64,000 bases of DNA from Adiantum capillus-veneris (taxonomy: Eukaryota > Streptophyta > Polypodiopsida > Polypodiales > Pteridaceae): contig CM043955.1 of assembly GCA_014529385.2 (NCBI GenBank), positions 148,011,640-148,075,639 on the forward strand. Direction: 5' to 3'. The notes below the pieces were generated by a model, which did not search any database, was not told the DNA's origin, and was given only the letters and a program-made list of their open reading frames with translations. How positions within the stretch are numbered: the first letter of the stretch is position 1; the number at the start of each line of letters is the position of its first letter. A program made the translations under genes and the position numbers. This document shows positions 1 through 11,440 of the stretch, piece by piece.

Positions 1-1680
1 TTGAGGTGAGGTGTCTTTTATGGTTAGGTCAATGCTATTTTGTGTTAGTATGTTAGTCGTTAGTAATCACTAGAAAGTTAATGTTACATTTACAATGGGT
101 AGAGTGAGTTGATTTGATGAAGGAAGAGGGGTGAATTAAAAGAGAATCATTGAGATGGTGAAGCTTTGAAGAAGCTTGAACTCACCCTTGTGTAGATTGT
201 GGAAAAAATGACCGCTGGTCTTCTTCTTCTTCTTCGCTTCTTTACGCCGCCGCCACGGTTGACCACCACGATGAAAAGAGGATTTGTTGATGAAAAATCC
301 TCAATTTGCAAAAGTTATCATGGTTAAGATGCTGAATTTTAGATATTTTAGGAGAAGTAAATGAAATTGTAACATAGAAGCAATAGAGAGAGACATGGAG
401 AGAGTGTATGTATGTAGAGGTTCATAAAAGAACTATAGGATGAGAGAGAAGGGTAATGGTGAAGAGGGTGGGAGAAGACATGGAAATTGCAGGTTTGAGT
501 GAGGGAAGGAGAGGGAGGGATGTGTAAGAGTGAGTAGGTGTGTGGAAGGGTGAGAGAAGACTAAGGGCTACTTGTGAGAAAAGTGGGCAGACTGGGGTCC
601 ACTCAAAAAATCATAGCTCACCGCTGGTAGCCCTTAGAGCGTGGGCTACATTTTCTCTTTTGACCACCGCTCCAAATTCGGAGTGGAGATAGGTGCCAAA
701 ATTCTCACCAAAAAGCCTGTTTTTTATGCCTGCAAAAGTCTTTTAGTGGCCCCCTCCTTTGTTGAATTTGTACAATGCATCCAAGAGTGAGCCCCTCCTT
801 TGTCATATTATAATACAAAGCATTCAAGTTGCCCTTGACCCATGCATGGAGGAGGATTATTGGTGAAATAAGAAATATATACATGGTGGGACTAGTGTAT
901 GGACTATTCATGGACTTTAGCTCAATGAGCACATGGTGTTAGAATAATGAGTAAAAATAATAATAAAAATATGGAGGAGTTATGGATATGGAAAGATATT
1001 GGAATCATATGATATGGTCCCTCCTTGAATTATTTTGGGTGAAAGAGGAAAAGGTATGCAAGTAAATAATATAATAAAAGTAACCAATGAGTAGAAATCA
1101 ATTTTTTGTTTTCACGAGGGTGAGGGTGAAAATGTGGGAGTGATTTGTATAAAAGAAAAATATGAGGTTAGAGTATGTACATATTGGCAAAAAATATAAT
1201 TATGGTGTAAGAGGATGAAAGAAGGTGTACATAGGTTTAATAAAACACACACCTAAGTAGAAATATTTAAATCAAATATCAAAATAATTATAAAAAATCC
1301 GTATATTTAGGCCATATATACAATGAAATATTTACACACAAAGAGGCCATAATATACTTTTATTTTTTATTTTTTTTATTTTTTTGGCTCAACTAGCCCA
1401 GTGACTAGCTAGCTGAGGGTTTTTTTAAGAAGATATGGGAAAAGCCCCCTAACTCACACACGCCTATGTACAATGAAATGGTAGGGATAGCCATAGCATT
1501 TGGGTGAATTTGGTAGGGTGGAGTAACTTAGTATAGCAATTATGGAGAGCCGAAAAACGACTATCACTACCTACCATAAACTCTCGTAGGCAAGGATCAA
1601 AGGTGGTACTATAGGTACCCTCCTAAGAATTTTCTAACTTATAAAAGTTTAGTAACGGCCTTACTTACCAAATTCAAGAA
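1..1680. other. AT-rich stretch without recognisable genes
   Basis: I see no coding region, RNA gene or element boundary here. Short open frames exist but have no recognisable motif and are broken in every frame. A T-rich run lies at about 1358-1385. The stretch may be the eroded flank of the gag relic that follows. Confidence 0.5.
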
Positions 1681-1689
1681 TGAAAAATT

Positions 1690-2230
1690 TGATGAGTAAA
1701 TACTAACTGAACTGGGTAATATTCAGAAAAAAAAACTAAAGGTCAAGAAATTAGTTTAGGAGCATAAGGACTTGGCTGGTGAAATGGCTGCTGCACCACC
1801 AAGGGACAATAGCATGAGAGCATTCTTTCTGAATGGTGCCTCAATAAAGGGGTTGTAGAAAGTATAAATCACCAAACCAAAAAAAACCTTGAAAGACCTA
1901 GTGAAGAGGGGACTCAAATTAGAGGCCAACACCAAAAGACAAGATTTTGACGCATCTGGTAGCTTAGATAGGTTTAGTTCATATGAATCTGATGTAGAAG
2001 TTTGAAGCAAAGGAAAGGCAAGGGACATGTGTTTAAGATTTTAGCAATAGATGTTATGAAGGAGAAGGCTAAAGAAGCTTAGGAAGCAATTACAAGCACC
2101 ACTGGGGACAAGGGGGATAGAGTGGCATGTAACGGAAAATGGTGTGTGCATTGTACTAGGGGAATGATCGTACCATGGAAGAATGCAAGAAGTGTGATTG
2201 CTATGAGCTAGGTTGCATGATACATTATTT
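1690..2230 (+). pseudogene. Eroded Ty3/gypsy gag relic
   Basis: The plus strand reads in pieces like the second half of a gypsy gag. A segment with FFLNGASIKGL lies at 1823-1855. It is followed by a lysine- and leucine-rich stretch spaced like the end of the retrotransposon gag domain of Gyp-5 (about 49.3-49.7 kb). Farther on, WCVHC at 2140-2154 and, one base out of frame, RTMEEC at 2169-2186 resemble the W-C-x2-H...H-x-T-x-E-C pseudo-knuckle of large plant gypsy gags. Stops and frameshifts are frequent and no LTR can be paired with it. The family call is an inference from weak similarity. Confidence 0.35.
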
Positions 2231-2450
2231 ACAAAAGATTTTATATGTGAGTAATGGGCACAATATACTTTGACCCACATTATTCAATGACACGTTAGCT
2301 TTTTTAAAATCTTCGTATATTTACTTACATATCAATTGATAAGCTATCAACGATAGATACATGTTTGCTTTGATTTTTGTGAAAAGTTTATTATTTTTGG
2401 TTCCGTGAAAGTATCAAGAGTAGTAATTAAATATTTGGCTCCAAGTCTAC

Positions 2451-2502
2451 ATATTGTAGTGTGCGGGTGCTTGTCTGGCCAAGCACCCACACACTACAAT
2501 AT
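2451..2502. repeat. 23-bp inverted repeat (hairpin)
   Basis: The arms 2451-2473 and 2480-2502 are reverse complements with one mismatch, around a 6-nt loop (TCTGGC). The arms begin ATATTGTAGTGTG and are GC-richer near the loop than the surrounding DNA. The function is unknown; it could be the centre of a small foldback element. Confidence 0.7.
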
Positions 2503-2505
2503 AGT

Positions 2506-2729
2506 AAAAATAGAAAAGATCTTGAGCTCTTTCTATTTTTAATATACATAAAATAATGATAATTTATGATAAAATATCTCTATCTTTGTGTAGTGTTTAT
2601 AATGAACCTACACGTATAAAAAATAGAAAAGAGCTTGAGATTTTTCTATTTTGAATATACATAAAATAGTGAAAGATTATGATGAAAATCAAAATCTATC
2701 TGTATTTTTGTGTATTGTTTAGACATACA
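2506..2729. repeat. Two direct copies of a ~113-bp AT-rich unit
   Basis: The block starting AAAAATAGAAAAGATCTTG at 2506 recurs at 2619 with substitutions (period 113). Each copy contains a small inverted repeat, AAAAATAGAAA against TTTCTATTTTT. The second copy runs up to the LTR that starts at 2735. It is non-coding. Confidence 0.6.
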
Positions 2730-2734
2730 AAACT

Positions 2735-2907
2735 TGTTAGGTTTCAGGCCCCGTGGTCGGGCGCCCGCCCATTTCATTCTTTTGTTATAATGAACATTAA
2801 GGAGAGTGAGAACTTCTTCTCACAAGATCCACCAAAACATATGTGTCTCCTCTCATCTCCTTCCCCTTCTCTCCTTCCCTCTCTTGCACGGATCACCAGA
2901 TCCATCA
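2735..2907 (+). repeat. Cop-1 5' LTR (173 bp)
   Basis: It starts TGTTAGGTTTCAGGCC and ends ...GATCCATCA, directly before the primer site. The same sequence recurs from 5240, with the shared CATTTCATTCTTTxGTTATAA segment and TCTCATCTCC. TG...CA ends are present. It is short for a plant LTR. Confidence 0.88.
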
Positions 2908-2909
2908 AG

Positions 2910-2921
2910 TGGTATCAGAGC
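2910..2921 (+). promoter_or_regulatory. Cop-1 primer-binding site
   Basis: TGGTATCAGAGC, two bases after the LTR end. This is complementary to the 3' end of plant initiator tRNA-Met, the usual primer of plant copia elements. Confidence 0.9.
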
Positions 2922-3264
2922 TTGAGTGGATTAGATTCCGACGCGTGTGCAACCCTCCCAAAAGCAAGCTTTGGAATTTATTGAGAAAGCTTTGAAGCTT
3001 TGTAGGAATTGATGGATGTAGTAAGTAGGAAATTGAAGCTTTGAAGGGCAATTGAACAAAGAGTCGGACTCTGGCTCGGGCAGTAGCCATGCAGTAGGGC
3101 AAATTGAGGGGTGCAACAGGATTGCAAGCCTTGAAGCAGCAAGGCTTGGTCAACAACGGGGAGGCATGATCCAAGGAAAGCTTGAGAATGCCTTGAAGAT
3201 TGCAATTGAAGCTTGAAAGAGAAGGTCAACATCGTGCAACACGGGCAACAAAGCGTGTGCGCGT

Positions 3265-3397
<133 letters not shown>

Positions 3398-3715
3398 GTT
3401 TTGATTTGGGCAAGATTGAGCACTGGCAGCTCCTAGGCAGTAGAAGGTGTGCAAAGGCATGAGCTTAGGGAGAAGCTGGAGCTTAGCGCTGGTCCTTCGA
3501 ACTTGGGGAATGTGCAGATAAGCTGTGAAGCTAACGCATTGAAGTCGAGCTCATTAAGAAATGCAGTTCACAAAGCCTACAATTCATCAGAATGCAGTAA
3601 AAACAATCAATTTTTAAAAAAATCTTGACTTACACACCTTTCTGTGCAAGGGCCCGCTCCCACGGAGCCCTCAACACACGGGAACCTCCGACTCTTCGAC
3701 CCCACTCATACTCAG

Positions 3716-3718
<3 letters not shown>

Positions 3719-3802
<84 letters not shown>
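3719..3802. repeat. (GA)n microsatellite, ~42 units
   Basis: An uninterrupted GA/CT array in Cop-1. A second, shorter GT-then-GA array follows at about 3894-3932. Apparent Arg-Glu repeat frames are artefacts. Confidence 0.97.
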
Positions 3803-3806
<4 letters not shown>

Positions 3807-3893
3807 GCAAGCATGATGGCAAAGTTGAGAGAGCTGTGAGAGAGATAGGTTTTCTCAAAAAAGAGAGCGAGAAAGAGAGTCAGAGAGACAATT

Positions 3894-3932
<39 letters not shown>

Positions 3933-4101
3933 GCACGATACTAGACATCAATGATGCCATTCTAGGAATTCATCTTCGGGATCAGGATACTCCCGTTGGC
4001 AGCGAGAGGCGGCTTCGACATGGGAAATTAGCCGTTCTGACATTCAATTCTTAGATAGTCTCGACCTTAGTTCGTCGACCTCAACACCGGACATCGACAA
4101 T

Positions 4102-5147
4102 TTGCCGCTTCACACTGGCACACGGAGCCAAGAGGATCACTGCTTGTACACAAAGAGGTTGAATGATGGTTCCCTCATCATTTTGATTTTGTACGTGGAT
4201 GATATGCTCATAGCTGAGAAGTCAAAAGATGAGATTGCACTTCTCAAGGATGCCTTAAGCAAGCAGTTTTCTATGAAAGATTTGGGCAATGCACATCACT
4301 TTCTTGGTATGCATATCAGGAGAGATCGCAAACGTGGTATACTTGAACTTTCACAGGAAGAGTATATTCACAAGGTCTTGCAATGTTCTAATATGCAAGG
4401 GGGGAAAGCATTGAGTACCCCAATGGCTGCATACAAAAAACTTAGCAAGCATGATTGTCCCAAATTGGATGCTGAAAAGGCAGAGATGGAAAAGGTGCCG
4501 TGTTCTCTGGTAGTTGGCAGTCTCATGTTTGCCATGGTTAGTGCACGGCCAGACATTGCATATGCAGTGGGAGTGGTCAGCAGGTTTATGGAAAATCCAG
4601 GCAAAAAGCATTGGGAAGTAGTGAAGCACATCTTGAGATACGTCAAGGGCTCAACTGGCAAGTGATTACGCTTTGGGAATAGTGATGCATCCATAGTTGG
4701 AAACATTGATTAAAATTATGCGGGTTGTGTGGACACTAGGCAATCCACATTTGGCTATGTTTTCTTGTTCATTGGAGCGGCAATTTCTTCGAGATCATGT
4801 TCCCGTAATTGAACTTCTTCTTCCACCCATGAGTAGAGTATGTTGCAGTTTCTAGTTCCAGTAAGGAAGTTGTGTGGTTATCTCGTCTAGTGGGAGACCT
4901 TAGTATACACCAGACTCTTGTGCTACATTGCGACAATAAGAGTGCAATTGCGTTAGCAAAGAACCCCGTGTTTCACTCCAAGTCAAAACACATAGAAATT
5001 AAGTATCATGTGGTACTGGATACTTTGGCTAGCGAACACATTGAGTTAGTCAAAGTTCAAACATATGAAAACCTAGCGGATGCTCTAACAAAGAGCTTAG
5101 CCTCAAATCGGTTCGCACATTGCATCGAGATGATGGGAGTAGGGTGA
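4102..5147 (+). pseudogene. Cop-1 pol remnant: copia RT C-terminus and RNase H
   Basis: The first part (to 4665) carries the copia RT catalytic motif LYVDDMLIA, then FSMKDLGNAHHFLGM and a downstream SARPDIAYAVGVVSRFM segment typical of the copia RT-RNase H connection. A stop and frame changes follow at 4663-4870. The frame recovers at 4872-5147 with the RNase H end: HCDNKSAIALAKNP, HIEIKYHVV and ENLADALTKSL. Everything upstream of the RT palm is absent, so there is no native start. The stop at 5145 lies about 80 bp before the polypurine tract, the normal position for the end of copia pol. Confidence 0.85.
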
Positions 5148-5228
5148 AGTTACAGTCATGCTTCTCTTTTGTACAATTGTACATAATAGCCCCTACATTC
5201 TTTAGCCACTCGGGCCACGTTGGCCTTC

Positions 5229-5239
5229 AAGTGGGAGAT
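5229..5239 (+). promoter_or_regulatory. Cop-1 polypurine tract
   Basis: AAGTGGGAGAT immediately before the TG of the 3' LTR, the expected plus-strand primer site. Confidence 0.8.
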
Positions 5240-5397
5240 TGTTAGGTTTCAGGCCCTGTGGTGGTAGGGTTGTGGCCGGGGGCGCCCGCCCATTTCATTC
5301 TTTGGTTATAATGAACAATAAGAAGAGTGAGAACTTCTTCTCACAAGCTCCACAAAACACTTGTGTGTCTCCTCTCATCTCCTTCCCTCTCTTGCAC
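5240..5397 (+). repeat. Cop-1 3' LTR, truncated
   Basis: It matches the 5' LTR from TGTTAGGTTTCAGGCC to CTCTCTTGCAC but lacks the last ~20 bp and carries a small insertion (GGTAGGGTTGTGGCC) near its start. Non-element AT-rich sequence follows. Confidence 0.85.
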
Positions 5398-5700
5398 ATA
5401 GTGATAAAATGTCTTTTTTTAGTAGATAGTGTTAACTTTTAGATAGTATATTTGGAAAAAAGTACATATGCTCTTAATTTTGAGTAATCTTAGAATCATT
5501 TAATTAGAGTTTGTGAAAAAAATGCTTTTTAATAGTATCAATCTATGGCTTATCGATCGTAAGTTTATTGATTGATAAGTTATTGATCGATATAAACTAA
5601 AATTATTCATAAACTCACAAATAATTTGAGTATTTGTGAATAATATCATATTATCCATATTATTTTCATTATTCAAATGGTTTACGCAACACATGCTATG
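5398..5700. other. AT-rich spacer
   Basis: Low-complexity AT-rich DNA with short inverted words (ATCGAT, TTGATTGATAAG). No coding or element signal seen. Confidence 0.5.
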
Positions 5701-6978
5701 AGTGGAAGCGGCACCTGTGGGTGGGGAAACTATCCTATCTCAACAATTCCAATAGTTCAAGTGGTAGCGCTTGAAGTTGGTTCTTCAGGCCAAGCTAGTG
5801 AATATAAATAAATGGCAACATTATTAAAACAAACAGGGCTACAAAATACCTTTTAGGTGAGGAAACTTCTATACATGTGGGAAGAAAGGTCATTTTGCAC
5901 GAGAATGCCTGGATGGCCCATCCAACCACAGGATGCCAAGCGACCCTGCAACCAATCTTTCACCACAAACTATTCAATTTGGTAGTCTAACAATAGTTGT
6001 GGTTACTAGGGCCCATGCTAAAATTTAGGCTCAGAGCACAATTTCAAGTTCAGTAGTAGCCAACACATCAATAGCTCAAGATCTAAGTCTAGCAATGTAC
6101 GAAATAAGGAAAGAGAGTTGACCCAAAAAAAACATGGATAGGTGACTCAACAGTCAGTGCTATTATCATAGGAAATTTAGCTTCAAGCTTCCACCAATGG
6201 GAGTAAGCCTTGGCATGAAATGTGTAAACCCAAGGAGTTGGCTAAGAAACAAGAGTAAGCAACAACTAGAGGCAAAGTGCTAGAGAAACTCTAGGAGAAA
6301 CTATGTCAGATGGAATTGTGCAAGTCTCTGATAGACTGCAAAAGGGTCAGATCTGAGAAGTAGGCAAAAGTAGTGGTTCAATTGAGCAAGGTAATTGAGA
6401 AGTTTTAGAAATATACTATTAATCATGAGCAATAGAGTAAACCTCAAGAGGGGTTCAAGAAGCAACAAGTAGTCAGTCTAGAGAAGAGATTCTCTCAGAG
6501 GCCACAAAATAGGGAGAAAGTGTTAATGGTGTGGAAGAAAAAGGAACAACCTAAGGAGTAGCCAAAGTCCAAACATGAATGAATAGTAACAGAGGAAGTC
6601 ACAAATGATGAAGCCCTTGAATTCTTAGCCATGCAGGCTAGGGAAAAGGGTAAACAAGTGATGGGCAACAAGCCACAAATTCAGATTTAGGAAACATCTA
6701 AGGAGGGTCTAGAATCTAAAATTGCCATGTGGAGAAGGAAATGAAGGAAGATTGGTAGCCCAATTTATCAATTATATAGAAAGAGTTCTAATGAACTCAA
6801 AGAATTTGAAGGAGAAGTCCAACTCATCCAAGGATCCAATTGAGGTACCTTTCACTAAGATTATTTGGAGAGTCACTAAGAAACCTGGCTCAAGCATTAC
6901 CCCTGGTGTCATAAAAATTAATATCTATCCAACCCAAATGATTTTCTCATATTAAACTGATCACTTAATGTGGGAGAA
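5700..6978 (+). pseudogene. Gyp-1 eroded gypsy internal region (gag C-terminus)
   Basis: At 5867-5908 the plus strand encodes a CX2CX4HX4C zinc knuckle whose first Cys has become Phe (FYTCGKKGHFAREC). About 90 bp downstream, at 5996-6022, it reads VVVTRAHAK. The same V-T-R-A-x-A-K motif follows the zinc knuckles of Gyp-4 (VVTRAQAK) and occurs as VTRSNAK in Gyp-5, which places this relic in that gypsy group. Charged, Lys/Glu-rich text with stops continues to about 6950. The last ~70 bp (TTTTCTCATATTAAACTGA, then a purine-rich stretch) match the 3' end of the Gyp-3 internal region, so the relic may be a composite. Confidence 0.6.
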
Positions 6979-8752
6979 TACACGGGAACAAGGGTTAAGA
7001 TATAGACATGTGCTTATAGATCTATCTCAACACGGGGCCGATGGTTAAGGGGCCCAAATGAGAGATGGTCTATCAAAGAGCAAGGCTAACCAATGAAGCA
7101 TAAGACCTTAGGGTTAGCTTCATTGAAGACCTCCAATAATGTGTGTAAAAGTCCTTTGACCTTAGGCAAGCTAGGACTGAGCTTGAGGTGGGAACCCGGC
7201 CCAAGCTCGAGATGCTTGTCCTGCTTGAGGTGCTTGTCGTTCTTGAGGTGTTTTTCATGCTTGAGGTGCTTGATTAAGATGCTTGAGGTGCTTGACTGGC
7301 TCCATGCTTGAGGTGCTTGACTTGCTGCATGATTAAGGTACTTGAGGTGCCTTGAGAAGCTTGCCTGAGATGCTTGTGGGAACACCCCCTAGTTCAAGTG
7401 CTTTGTCATGCTTGGTGAGTAAGGTGCTTGATCACCTAAAGTCAAAAGCATTCCTACAAGAGGGGGGGCGATCCATTTTCCTAGGGGCTAGAGAGAGAAC
7501 ACCCACTCACACACACAAGGGAAGCCCCAACTTGAAGAGGCAGCAACGACACATGTCAGGCCCCTACCCATGTTACCTTCATGTGTTTCTTGAAGCCTAT
7601 TGGCTAGGCTTCAAAGGGGTCCAATGATAAATTACATGAATTATCTAATTGTTTTAGCATTTATCAAGTCCTCTCTCTCAAAGGGGAAAGGGGGACACTT
7701 GTCCCAAGGCTACCCATGTTGCTTGTAATGGCTCCTGCTTGTGATTGGCTAGGCCTGGAGGGGTCCAATGAGCTTCAAGCATGAGCTACAAGGGGGGGTT
7801 GACCCAAGCTAGCTAGGGGCTTGCTTGAGGGGTATACTCACCCACACACACTCACAAGCACTCTCATGGTGTGCTATGCAAAGTGCAAGAGCTCCCTCTC
7901 CAAGAAAGTAGAGGTTGAGAGCCTACACCAACACTCTTGGCTATGGAGTGCAAATCCAACCAAGAGCCATGATTCAATGCTTGAGCTTGTCATCTCCTTC
8001 TTCTTCATTACTATGCTATTATGTATGCTAGCAACAAGAGTATGATAAGTGAGGAACTACTTCTTTCTCCTATGAAATGTTTCTTCTTCCTCTTCCCTAC
8101 CCTCATTCCCTGCTAGCTCTCTCCACCTTCGAAGGTGTTTGAGGTCTTGGGACTGAGGCTTGGGATAGTTAATGCTTTCTACAAGTGCATGTTATGCTTA
8201 TTGCAAGAAGGCTAATGGTTTATTGCAAGTAGATTAATTACTTAATGCAAGTAGATTAATTGTATTGCAAGGTAGATTAATTATTGCTTTAAGCACAAGT
8301 TGATGCATAAAAAGTATACATCTTCATGCACTCAAATGATTTAGGGAACACAAAGATTAATGATGTTCACAAGTTCTTGATTGTTTCCAAGCTAAGATTG
8401 ATTGTTGAAATTATGCAAAAGCTTGGTGTGTGAACCTTTCATCTTCATATTGCCAAGGAGGTCTCAAGGAACACAAAGATTGTATTGTACCAAGTCTCTC
8501 TTAATGAGAGAATCTATAATACAAATGCCTTTTGGAGGGGGGACCGGCTCCACATAAATCCGGTCCTCAAATGTTGTCATGTTCTCTAAATTCTCTCTCT
8601 TGCAAAAGTATTGTTCATGCCAAGTTAACTAATTGCTATGACTATGTTGCCATCTTCGATTATGTCTACCCGCTATGCTCACAAAGTTATTTCTCGAAAG
8701 TATTCTCATTAATTTCCGCTATTCTCAAGTTGAATAGGCCAATTCCATTACA
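6979..8752 (+). repeat. Diverged LTR related to the Gyp-3 LTR
   Basis: Its left edge follows a purine stretch (ATGTGGGAGAA) matching the Gyp-3 polypurine tract. Internal landmarks of the Gyp-3 LTR recur in order: GGGGCTAGAGAGAGAACACCC with a short CACACA run (~7480-7520), CCTATTGGCTAGGC, GCCTTTTGGAGGGGGGACC (~8527-8546), AATCCGGTCCTCAA, and a TTTCCGCT...AGGCCA...TTACA end at 8752. It is longer (~1.77 kb) than the Gyp-3 LTRs and contains an extra region of GCTTGAGGTGCTTGA repeats at about 7190-7380. The TG start has become TA. No clear primer site follows. Confidence 0.75.
7190..7380. repeat. Short tandem repeats of a GCTTGAGGTGCTTG-like unit
   Basis: At least eight imperfect copies of a TTGAGGTGCTTG(A) word occur within the diverged LTR. 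They are absent from the Gyp-3 LTRs, so they expanded in this copy or its lineage. Open frames here are artefacts. Confidence 0.75.
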
Positions 8753-8821
8753 CCTAGTAGAGAATGAGCTAGCTAAGAAAAGGGGTGCCAAACACTGCAT
8801 TTGAAGTAAACCATATACAAA

Positions 8822-9119
8822 TTGGGGGGATGACAAGGCTACAATCATTAATGTAGAATGCAATATCATGATGCATTGGAGAATGATTAAGAATGTCAAT
8901 GTAGGTGGAGGATTAGGAGTCAATGTCATGTCATAGGAAAATATGGTGAAGCCATGCTTGGCCCCATCCACTTTGAGAATGGCTAATTAGGTCGTCCAAC
9001 CTAGAGGGATGGTGGAATTAGTAACAATGAAGGTTGGATCCATGAAGTTTTTGTCATCTTTCTTAGTGTTGGACATGGGCAACACATATATTATATTGTT
9101 GAGCAAGCCATGGATCAAA
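8822..9119 (+). pseudogene. Gypsy retropepsin relic
   Basis: The translation contains GGGLGVNVMS, then, after stops, VVQPRG..VTMKVGSMKFLSSFLVLDMGNTY and KPWIKK, the layout of a gypsy retropepsin (D-G-G-S-G-V-N..., then I-I-L-G-R-P-W). The same order is seen in Gyp-5 (GGSGVNILPES ... LLGRPWFR). The catalytic Asp and several codons are lost. Copia integrase text begins at 9120 without a spacer, so an old rearrangement joins the two. Confidence 0.55.
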
Positions 9120-9423
9120 AAGCTTGTTCATAGTGATATTTGCAGCTTGATGCTCCTTCCTAGTGTTAAGGCTAATTGTGAAGTGTTTAGGTGCCTCAAA
9201 CAAGTTTTTCTATTGATTGAAAATGTATCCGCCTATATTGTGGGCACCCTCCATTTTAATTGAGAGGGGAGTATATGTTAAGAGAATTTGATGCATTTCT
9301 AGCTTGTCATGGGGTAATATACCAATGTACAATTCCTTATACATCTCAACAAAATGGTTTTGCAAGAGGAAAAATAGATCACTTATGGAGATGGCACGAT
9401 GTACGATCGAAAGCCAAGCTTTG
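9120..9423 (+). pseudogene. Cop-2 integrase fragment
   Basis: It reads LVHSDIC (first integrase Asp motif; Cop-4 has LVHSDVCGPM), then, after a deletion, VFRCLKQVFLLIENVSAYIV, EGEYMLREFDAFLACHG and IPYTSQQNGFARGK, where Cop-4 has VPYTPQQNGIAERK. The Glu of the DDE triad is therefore altered. It stops where the Gyp-2 LTR begins. Confidence 0.75.
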
Positions 9424-9639
9424 TGTGATGTATCCTAAGTTGGGGCACACTCTTCTACACTCAGAGCTAGGGGTCACCTCTTATATATCAAAACAATGGG
9501 GCTTAAAAATAATGAAGCCAAATGTTAAAGGACAAGGAAGATTGCCCATGTAGGGGGGGTGTTCATTCAGGGGCCATGAGGGGGAGTGGTAGAGTTTCAT
9601 GGAGTAGGTCAGTGGTCTCCAAACTTGCCATACCTCACA
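9424..9639 (+). repeat. Gyp-2 5' LTR
   Basis: It matches 15079-15308 along its whole length (AATGGGGCTTA, ATGAAGCCAA, GATTGCCCATG, TAGGTCAxTGGTCTC). It ends CTCACA at 9639. A possible decayed primer site, TGGTATCAAA, lies about 30 bp downstream at 9671. Confidence 0.75.
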
Positions 9640-10450
9640 TAGTCAAGTTGAATCTTGCTATTTAATACTGGTATCAAATCCCTTTTTCCTACACTCGGCT
9701 TTGCATTTACTACTGTGGTTGCTCCCTTAGCTCTGCAACACCAAACTCGCCATAGTAACACTCTCCCTTGGCTTGGGGGAATGCCCTATGCTGCTGCCAC
9801 TTAAGAGCTTATTGGTTGGTTTCCTTTAAATGAGAGGAGTCCCCCTCGTTTGGCTCCCTCACCCTATTTTTATTGTGTGTGTTGTCATCCTGATCATTGG
9901 GTAGAAATTGAGGAGTTTATTGACCTTGCTATTAACCCTTGTCAACACCGAGTCACACCCTCTTGAGTCCGGCTGCCATTCAGAGTTGTGTGATCTTGAT
10001 AGTGCCACCCGTCTTGCTTATGGTGAAAGCATATGGCCCTTCAAGGGTATTGCCAATTTCACAAGGGATTCAAGTTTTGTATGTGGGCTGAGAATGCTTG
10101 CACTATCACTCTCTCCCTATTCTCTATTGCATGCTATAGGTAGATGCCCAACCTTAAGGGGTCCTTCTCACTAATCTCAATAAGACATGTGAATTTAACA
10201 AAGGCATCAACATTAATACTCTCATGGCATGCAACATAGTTTTAGCTCATTAATAAAGAAAATTTCACAGATTAGTACGAGGTTGGCAATGCTTGGGCAT
10301 CTAGTGTGTTCATTGGGACATTCCGTTTATTGCTGACACTTTCCTTCAATGCCATCTTTGGCACGCCTCAAGAAGTGTTCTGTATATTTGTGTATAGCTT
10401 TCTTGGCATAATTTTTTTTCGTCCTTTTCAAAGCTTTTAAGTGAGTTTTG
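9640..10450 (+). other. Gyp-2 leader region
   Basis: About 0.8 kb between the LTR and the first gag-like text. I see no convincing coding sequence. TGGTATCAAA at about 9671 shares its first eight bases with the tRNA-Met-type site, so it may be the mutated primer site, but it lies ~30 bp from the LTR end. Confidence 0.4.
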
Positions 10451-11430
10451 CTTTTAAAATCTTACAATTATGGAAAAAGGCCAAAATAAAAAACAACCTG
10501 AATCTGACACTAACCAAGACCAAAACCTGTATGGGATTGAGGACGTCACTGAAGAGTGGGATATGCCATCTTGTGAGTAGCATGAGCTGATAGTACATAG
10601 GGTAGAAAACATCAAAATACATTACAGACTTTCCTCGTTTCTCTAGATGGTCTCAAAGATCAAATGACTAGATTGATTGAGTACATGTAGAAGGGAAGCA
10701 CACGGTGACACGGTCTTTTATGCCATCTGATCCAAATATGCCTTTCATGTCTAGGGATGGTGGAACTGTATATAGAGACACTACTTTTCCTCTTGAAACC
10801 TAGTCTAGACCTAGCAAAAACCTTGTCCTCAAAGATATGAAACCTCCTCAATTTAATGGTGAAGAAAAGGATAGAAACACGAATTTCTCCCTGAAAATGA
10901 ATAAAAAAGAAACTGAGAAAATTGGGATAAAGCTATGCAATGCCGTAGGCCTTTGCTTACTTACATTGCTATAGAGTATAGAGAAATAATTCTCAGGCTT
11001 TGGGGAATAAATGGCTTTCATAAAATAAGAGGATTTATATGAGGATTAGTTAGACACTTCAAGTGTGAGGTGAAAAGTACACCTAAAACTTTGGAGTAAG
11101 TAATAAATTTGCACAAATTTATGAAGATAATACTCTCTTGATAGCTTTCAATCCCATCGAGACTGAGCCCCAAGTCCACAGATACGGGGGTACCACGGCC
11201 TTTTCTAAAATGAAAAAGGAAATTTTCATTTTATAAGGAGGGTAAACCATTGTTTAAAAAGAGGCTTATAACATGACCTAGGTTGAACCAAGAGAAATTT
11301 GCAAAGGCTAAGAACAAAAACTTGTGCTTCACTTGTTTGTCACCTGACCATTCTCAATGGAATTGTCCAAAGAACAAAAGTGAAAAGGACGATGAAAAGG
11401 GTGAAGGTCTTGACAAGAATCATAAAGATA
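10450..11430 (+). pseudogene. Gyp-2 gag, eroded, with CCHC zinc knuckle
   Basis: Scattered gag-like text (for example KDMKPPQFNGEEKDRN near 10830) is broken by many stops. The C-terminal zinc knuckle survives at 11324-11366: CFTCLSPDHSQWNC, a perfect CX2CX4HX4C, followed by a lysine-rich tail (PKNKSEKDDEK). The knuckle would bind genomic RNA during packaging. The frame continues into the protease region that follows. Confidence 0.65.
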
Positions 11431-11440
11431 GGCAAATCCT

